Positions 58,230 to 64,000 of a stretch of DNA of 64,000 bases are shown piece after piece. Every line of letters starts with the position of its first letter. The first letter of the stretch is position 1. Where the stretch lies: assembly GCA_026214975.1 (NCBI GenBank), contig CM047809.1:131450561-131514560 (forward strand). The letters run 5' to 3'. This stretch comes from Gentiana macrophylla (Eukaryota; Streptophyta; Magnoliopsida; Gentianales; Gentianaceae). The notes beneath the pieces were generated by a model. It saw only the letters and a program-made list of their open reading frames with translations. It made no database searches and was not told where the DNA came from. The translations under genes were made by a program, and so were the position numbers.

Positions 58230-59780
58230 TGCTGCGGTATCTCATGACCAAAAGGAAGCTAAACCGCGCGCTCTTGCGTTGGATATTGACCCTCCAAGAG
58301 TTTGACGTTCAAATCAAAGATAAGAAGAGGCGGTGAGAGCGTAGTGGCGGATCATGTTTCTAGGATGTAAAGTGAGGAAAAGGGTGATCCCGATGATATA
58401 GATCTTTACTTTCCTCTAGAAAACATCATGTTGATCGATGGCGCTCTCCGATGTTCCTTGGTACTCCTCCATTGTCAACTACCTTCATGCCAAATACCTT
58501 GATCTGAAATGTATTATCAAGAGAAGAAGAAGTTCTTCTCTCGATATGAAATATTTCGTTTGGGATGAACCTTACCTCTTCAAGATCTGCAAAGATGGTT
58601 TCTTTGAGGAGGTGTGTTCTGAGTCGAGCGTAGCGATATAATCGAGCAATGCCATAGTGGACCCACAGGTGGTCACTTTGGTCCTTGGAAAACGGTTGCT
58701 AAGATCTTCCATCCGGTTTCTATTGGCGGCGATCTTTAAAGATCTGAAGCCTTACAGTAAAACTTGCGATAGATGTCAAAGAACCGGAACTCGACAAGGC
58801 GTTTTGACATGCCTTTGAAACCCATCTTAGAGTCGAAGTCTTTGATGTATGGGGCATCGATTTTATGGGACCTTTCCCATCCTCGTGTGGCAACAAATAC
58901 ATCTTAGTTTGCGTCGACTATGTTTGAAATGGGTGGAAGCGTAGCCACTCCTCACAATGATCATAAAAGCGGTCATGAAATTTTTGAAGAAGAATATCTT
59001 TGTGAGGTTTGGATGTCCACGTGCCTTGATCGGTGATGAAGGACACACTTTTGTAACCGGCCTTTGGAAAAAGTCCTCGAGAAGTATGGTGTTAAATCAC
59101 AAAACCGGCACACCGTATCATCCGATGACTAGTGGTCGAGTTGGCGAAAGCAACGAGCTTGAAGAAGATCCTGGAAAAAACAGTGAAACAGTCATAGAAA
59201 GGATGAGTCTAAAGTTGGATGATGTACTATGGGCATATAGGACTACCTATAAGACCCCCATGGGTACATCACCCTACCAGATGGTTTATGGTAAATCGTG
59301 CCACTGCCGGTTGAGCTGAAACCTGAGCTTATTGGGCTACAAAGTTTCTTAACTTCGATTCCCAATCTGTGTGGCAAACACCGGCTGCGGCGATTGCATG
59401 AGCTTGATGAATTTAGACTCCAGGCTTACGAGAGTGCCAGATTAGTAGAAAAGATGAAACTCCTCCATGGCGCCAAGATAAAGAAGAGAGAATTCGGTCG
59501 GCGAGCAAGTTCTCTTATACAATTCTAGGTTACATTTGTTTCTGGGAAGTTGAGAACACGTTGGTGCGGTCCATTTGAGATTCTCCAAATCATTCTGGAG
59601 GCGTTAGAGCTGCAGCGGTTATGGCGATCAACCGTTCGAGTGAATGGTCAACGATGCAAGCATTACATTGGTGAACCCAAGGTAAAGCCTTTGACTGCTC
59701 GATTTCTCGATATCCTCGGGTGTAGCACCCTAAAGTCGGCGAGTCGTCGAGTTTTCGCCCGACTTGTTTTACGAGGATGA
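58230..59780 (+). pseudogene. Athila-like integrase and C-terminal domain
   Basis: The lead-in PWYSSIVNYL...YFVWDEPYLFKICKDG is followed by a damaged HHCC finger (CDRCQRTGT near 58765). The core has ...[13 protein letters not shown] (first Asp) and VCVDY...KWVEA (second Asp), FGCPRALIGDEG and MGTSPYQMVYGKSCH. The Glu region reads SGRVGESNELEEDPGK against an expected GQVEVSNRELK pattern. The C-terminal part has LHELDEFRLQAYESARL, RTRWCGPFEI and RVNGQRCKHYIGEP. Many small indels occur at GAG/CAG-like words. Confidence 0.82.
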
Positions 59781-61523
59781 CGGTTGTGATCAATCGAGGA
59801 GGTTCTAGGCGGTAGTTGGGATATGGAAGAGTATTGGAAGGGCGTCAGCGCGCAGATGTCATCAAAAGCTTGAAGACGAAGAGGTCAACCATGGGGAAGT
59901 TTAAACGTATTTGGAAAGCTATAAAGGATTTAACCCCATGTGTTTAAGTCTTTGTTTACTGCGCCACACTCTCGACCAAAGCTTACACGAGGTAATGGTT
60001 GGCGAAAGGTTAAATGGCTTTGATCCGGTGAGATTCAAATGTGTCGAGCTAACGACAATAACCATTAGCGCTACTAGGAGGCATCCTAGATATCCCTTAT
60101 TATATTAGTTTCGTTCTTTAGTTGTTTTTCGTTGTTTTAGTTCAGTTTTATTAGGATTGTGTTTGTTTTTGTCAGTCAGCCGTCCCAGTCCTATAAAGGG
60201 TCGAAGTGTTGCTTTGCTTACGATTTCCTCTTATCTTTATCTCTATCACTTTTGCGTGATATGGTTTAATCCCTTGTATCCCCCGAGGTATTTCTTTGCT
60301 TTTCAAGTGTGCAGGGTATTTTCGGTAGCGTTTGTGAGTTTCAGATGAAGTCAATTTTCCGGTGGATGGTCCACAGTCTACTGATGTCCTCAACATTTTT
60401 GGACCTGGCTCCGGACCATTTCCAGAATTGCCTCTTTCCAGAATACGAACAACTAAGTTTTCTTTTCCTTTTATTTTCTGCACAACATGAGGACATGTTG
60501 TTATTTAAGTGTGGGGGAGGGGATTAGTCGATATGTATCTATGCACTTGCTTACATGATATTATTTCTATGCTAAAATGATGCTAAATTTTCAAAATTTT
60601 TGATTTGTCTCGAGTGAGCAATGCATGTTTTTGTTCGGTTTGTTATATTCATCGATGCCTTATGCCATATGTTCCATAGGTTAGATGTTTCACCAAGATT
60701 TATTTTTCACGTGCCATAGTGAATGATGAGCTAATTTAATAAGTTATACCCCTTTTGGACGAGTGATTTCTGATTGTCTTATAAGTCGTGTGCTTAGTGC
60801 TACGTACATATCGTGAGACTTATGATAGTTTGTATTTAGTTCCAAGTACGATGTATTGTGAATATCTAGAAGTTTGAATGTGATAAGTAATACGTAGCTA
60901 ATGTCCTTTGAAAAAGTTGAGTTAATAATGAAATCAATAGTGTGTGTCGGAAGCTGGTCGATGATTTGAGTGCGGTAAGGCATTATCTCGAAATGTTTTA
61001 TTCCACTATGATGACCAAAAGCTCACGACAGTCAGAAGAAGCTGCTTTATGATTTGAGTAAGGTAGGGTATACCACGTATGTCCTATTCTGCTATGATGA
61101 GCAATAGCTTATTCTGATGTGTGTTTAAATGTGAAATCAATTGAATCAACTTAGGAATTGGTATGAAAAGAATGAAATGAGACTTAGTTATCGTTAATCT
61201 TATCCCAGTATAAACCGATGGATATCTTTGTAGGGATTATCCTCTAAGTATGTCGGAAAGGTCTTAAATGTGTTCTATCATCTTTTTCGGGATATGTTCC
61301 GTTTGTAGTAGGTGCATCTTATAAGTATCTTTTATTACTAGTTTGAAGGGGTATTAGTTGGTTTTGCTTGAAATATTCAAGTTTGGATTTAGTGGAAGTT
61401 TTCTATGGCTATGCACACACACTCGGGTGAACTTCTGATTTGTTGAGTCTATGGTATATGTGTTGAGGTGATTATATTCTTTCCGAGCCTTTATCTTGTT
61501 TTTGTTTTGCTCGGGACGAGCAA
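59781..61523 (+). other. 3' noncoding region of the Athila-like element
   Basis: No env-like or other ORF seen. It holds the hairpin CAACATG/CATGTTG (60483-60500) and a PPT-like TTTAAGTGTGGGGGAGG (60504-60520). From there to the PPT it is homologous, in reverse orientation, to LARD positions 37654-38710. A duplicated block (TGATTTGAGTGCGGTAAGG near 60962 and TGATTTGAGTAAGGTAGGG near 61051) is also in the LARD. Confidence 0.75.
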
Positions 61524-61541
61524 AGTTTAAGTGTGGGGAGT
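61524..61541 (+). promoter_or_regulatory. Athila-like polypurine tract
   Basis: AGTTTAAGTGTGGGGAGT directly before the 3' LTR, matching the LARD PPT. Confidence 0.85.
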
Positions 61542-63025
61542 TGTTAAGGTGATTTTGTGCGTTTTATAATGCTATATTTCATAATGATTTCCCTTATATT
61601 TGTATATTTTGCATAGAAAATGAGTGTTTAAATGATTTATTAAGCAAGTGAGATTTTAATTAGTTTATTCGCAAAATGAGGTTGTGTACGTGTTTTGATT
61701 ATGGTTTTATGAGTATTTGGATTGTGTTACGTTTTGCGATGTCTTCATGTGATGTAGATACATGTTGGAGGCTAAATTGATGATCAAATGTTGATATAAT
61801 TCGAGCTAAATCGAGATAGAGATGAGAAATGAAGATAAAGATGGAATTATCAAGTCTTGGCGAAGCGGACTAAGCGTTCATCCGAGACGAGCAGCGTCCA
61901 AGGCGAGCAGGCGTTTGATAAGTGGGCGGCGTCCAAAATCATATTTTACATTCGAGAGAGTTCGAGCGCGTTACGAGCGGCGTTCATCCTCCGTCCAGCG
62001 CGGACGGACGGCGTCCACAAGGCCGGACGGGCGTCCAAGCACCGCCTCGGCTAAACCGACCTAAAAACCTATAAATAGCGCGCGTTTATCAAACCCTAAG
62101 GATCATTATTCGAACCCTAAACCCTAGGGGCAGATTGGCTGCGTTTTTCTACAGTTTTTATCTACTTTTATGCAATTTAATTCCTAGATTAGATTAGATA
62201 GATTCATGTCTTTTATTTCATCAATTCGAGTTGCAACAAGGATGTTAAGAGGCTAAACCCTCTTGAACAAGCGTTGTGAAGCCGTCCATCAACAATTCAG
62301 TTTGATTCGTGATTGATTTGTGAGTTTCTATCTCAAGTTTGTTTCTTTTATCATGCTTTACATTGTTTTATTGCAAGTCGTATCGAAAGATGTTTGCTTT
62401 ATGATTGTTTTATTGATGAAAATCATATAAACATTAGATCACCATGCTAAAAGAATAGATCTTCGATCTAACTAAAACGAGTTATTAGATTGATTTTCTA
62501 GATTAGAAATTGAAAGATTTCACGCCTAGGTTAGAAAGAGCGTAATCTTTAACATCGAAAGATAAAAGATTAGAAAACGAACTTGTCTCACGAGTAGGAG
62601 TTCATGCCTTCGGTTAGGTGAATCACGACTTGAGTAGAGATCACGAGCTAATCCGAATTAGAATTGAATGTTGATAGGATAGGTGGATCAATTGCTTGTT
62701 CGTTCGTTATAATTTGATTCAATCCCGTTAAACTTGAATTGCTAGATTAGTTTACTTTTAAATTGCACTTTAGTTTTTATCGCTTTCAATCTTGCCTAGC
62801 ATTGGATTAATTTCCTCTGTCTAGTTACTTTTATGCATATTTGTTTAGGTTAGTTCTTCGTTTAGGTTAGTTTCGTGACAATAGTTTAGTTAAAAACAAA
62901 AGCTAGGATTCACATTCGTCTAGTTCCCCGTAAGATCGACCCGGCATAGCCTCTACACTACGATCCTTGCACTTGAGGTTAACCAGTTTATTACTTGTTG
63001 TTTTGTATTGATAAAATCCGGGACA
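61542..63025 (+). mobile_element. Athila-like 3' LTR
   Basis: 1484 bp, nearly identical to the 5' LTR outside the quasi-palindrome array (61855-62045). TATAAATA is at about 62072-62079. Confidence 0.88.
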
Positions 63026-63081
63026 GTTATAAGCATATAAAATGAATAACTAGACAAAACTACCCCTAATTAATTAAAAAA

Positions 63082-64000
63082 AACCAACACTGATTTTTTT
63101 TTCTGGCCGCAAAAAAAGTTTTTTTTATGGACGCTAAAAAGTTTTTTTTTCTGGACGCTAAAGAGACACCGCAATGAAGTGACACTACGATGCATCGGGG
63201 GTGGTCAATTCATTGCGGTGGTCAATGCATCGTGGTGTCACTGCATCACGGTGTCACTTCATCGCGTTGTCTCTGTATTGCGGTGTCTCTGCATCAGGGG
63301 TGGTCACTGCATTGCCGTGTCTCTACATCGGGGTGGCCACTCTGCATCACGGTGGTCAATGGATCGGGGGTGGTCAATGCATCACGGTGGTCAATGAATC
63401 GGAGGTGGTCACTGCATCGCGGTGGTCAACGTATCATGGTGGTCAACGAATGGCGGTGGTGATTGCATTGGGGTGGTCACTACGTCGCGGTGGTGAATGC
63501 ATCGTAGTGTCTCTACATCATGGCGTCTCTGCATCAGGGGTGGTCACTGTATTATGGTGACTCTGCATCGGGGGTGGCCACTGCATCGAAGGGGTCAATG
63601 GATCGAGGGTGGTCAATGCATCGCAGTGGTCAATGCATCAGAGGTGGTCACTACATCGGGATGGTCACTGCATCACGGTGGTCAATGAATCGCGGTGGTC
63701 AATGCATTGGGGTGGTCACTGCATCGCGGTGGTGAATGCATCGCGATGGCCACTGCAACACGGTGTCAATGCATCGCGGGGGCACTACATCACGGTTGTC
63801 AGTGCATCATGGTGTCATTTCATCGAGGTGTCTCTGCATCACGGCGTCTTTGTATCGGGGGTGGTCACTGCATCGCGGTGTCTTTGCATCGGGTGTGTCC
63901 ACTGCATCGGGGGTGGTCATTGGATCAAGGCGATCACTAGAAAAAAAACCTTTTTTAGCATCCAGAATAAAAATACCAGCGTTGTTTTAAAAAAAAATTA
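63082..64000. repeat. ~17-bp minisatellite between inverted A/T-rich arms
   Basis: From about 63170 to 63945 some 44 diverged copies of a 15-18-bp unit (TGCATCGCGGTGGTCAA, with GTGTCTC and GGGGTGGTCAC variants) follow each other. The left arm (63082-63165) has TTTTTTCTGGACGCTAAA words. The right arm (63930-64000), reverse complemented, has TTCTGGATGCTAAAAAAGG. The whole looks like a repeat-filled DNA transposon end or foldback, possibly CACTA-like (CACTAG at 63935). Open frames across it are an effect of the repeat. Confidence 0.8.

Larger units (their letters stand above)
51956..63025 (+). mobile_element. Autonomous-type Athila-like element
   Basis: 11,070 bp from TGTTAAGGGTGATTTT to AAATCCGGGACA, flanked by GTTAT at 51951-51955 and 63026-63030. 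Order: 5' LTR (51956-53445), PBS (53452-53468), leader, gag, protease, RT, RNase H, integrase, 3' noncoding region, PPT and 3' LTR (61542-63025). The RT motif FMDDFSVFG, the DLGAS protease and the tRNA-Asp PBS place it in the Athila/Tat group. Coding parts are broken by many small indels although the two LTRs remain very similar. Confidence 0.92.

Noticed and set aside
63170..63945. Possible CRISPR-like repeat array
   Set aside because: Units are contiguous and diverged, with no unique spacers, and the DNA is plant nuclear.
63179..63990. Several overlapping open frames rich in His, Arg, Gly, Ser and Val
   Set aside because: They occur in all three plus frames because the 17-bp unit lacks stops; they are a by-product of the minisatellite, not genes.

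Overview
This is a plant nuclear window, almost certainly from a eudicot. The evidence is intron-bearing genes of plant-only families (a MEKK1-type MAP kinase kinase kinase, a DUF1644 RING-like protein, a berberine-bridge-enzyme-like oxidase), AT-rich intergenic DNA with plant MITEs, and plant LTR-retrotransposon lineages (Athila-type Ty3/gypsy, SIRE-type and other Ty1/copia). I could not assign genus or species. There is no bacterial-style gene organisation, no CRISPR array and no rRNA or tRNA gene that I can support.

Layout. 1-5048: the 5' LTR, PBS, gag and protease of a minus-strand Athila-type element running off the left edge. 5049-7048: RNase H remnant and intergenic DNA. 7049-16134: the genic island, with MEKK1-like (+, eight coding exons), DUF1644 (+) and BBE-like (-, three exons). 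16135-21250: intergenic DNA with a Stowaway MITE, a hAT MITE with a perfect 8-bp TSD, a foldback and a complete TRIM with a 5-bp TSD. 21250-63025: a nested retrotransposon stack. 63082-64000: a roughly 17-bp minisatellite between inverted A/T-rich arms.

The stack can be read from target-site duplications. Copia A (+, 5' part only) carries a SIRE-family solo LTR (TSD GAAAG) and is cut off by Copia B (-). Copia B is split by a 22.3-kb SIRE-type element (29431-51755, TSD GTGTG). That element contains two further insertions. One is a collapsed Athila-type copy (33121-35368, TSD GGGGG). The other is a non-autonomous LARD-like element (36176-42911, TSD CATAC). Right of Copia B lies an 11-kb autonomous-type Athila relative (51956-63025, TSD GTTAT) whose LTR ends, PBS, PPT and 3' noncoding region match the LARD, so the window holds both a presumed master and its non-autonomous partner.

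Most interesting are six short hairpins with paired base changes inside the LARD, arrays of CG-containing quasi-palindromes directly upstream of the LTR TATA boxes in separate Athila-type LTR families, and a PBS folded into a hairpin. A SIRE env-like region preceded by a plant-promoter-like spacer also stands out, as do single-base lesions in two otherwise conserved host genes. Several lesions, and the differences between LTR pairs, fall at CTG/CAG and CG-rich motifs, so sequence error at methylated cytosines must be weighed against real decay. The retrotransposon coding regions are all broken to some degree.
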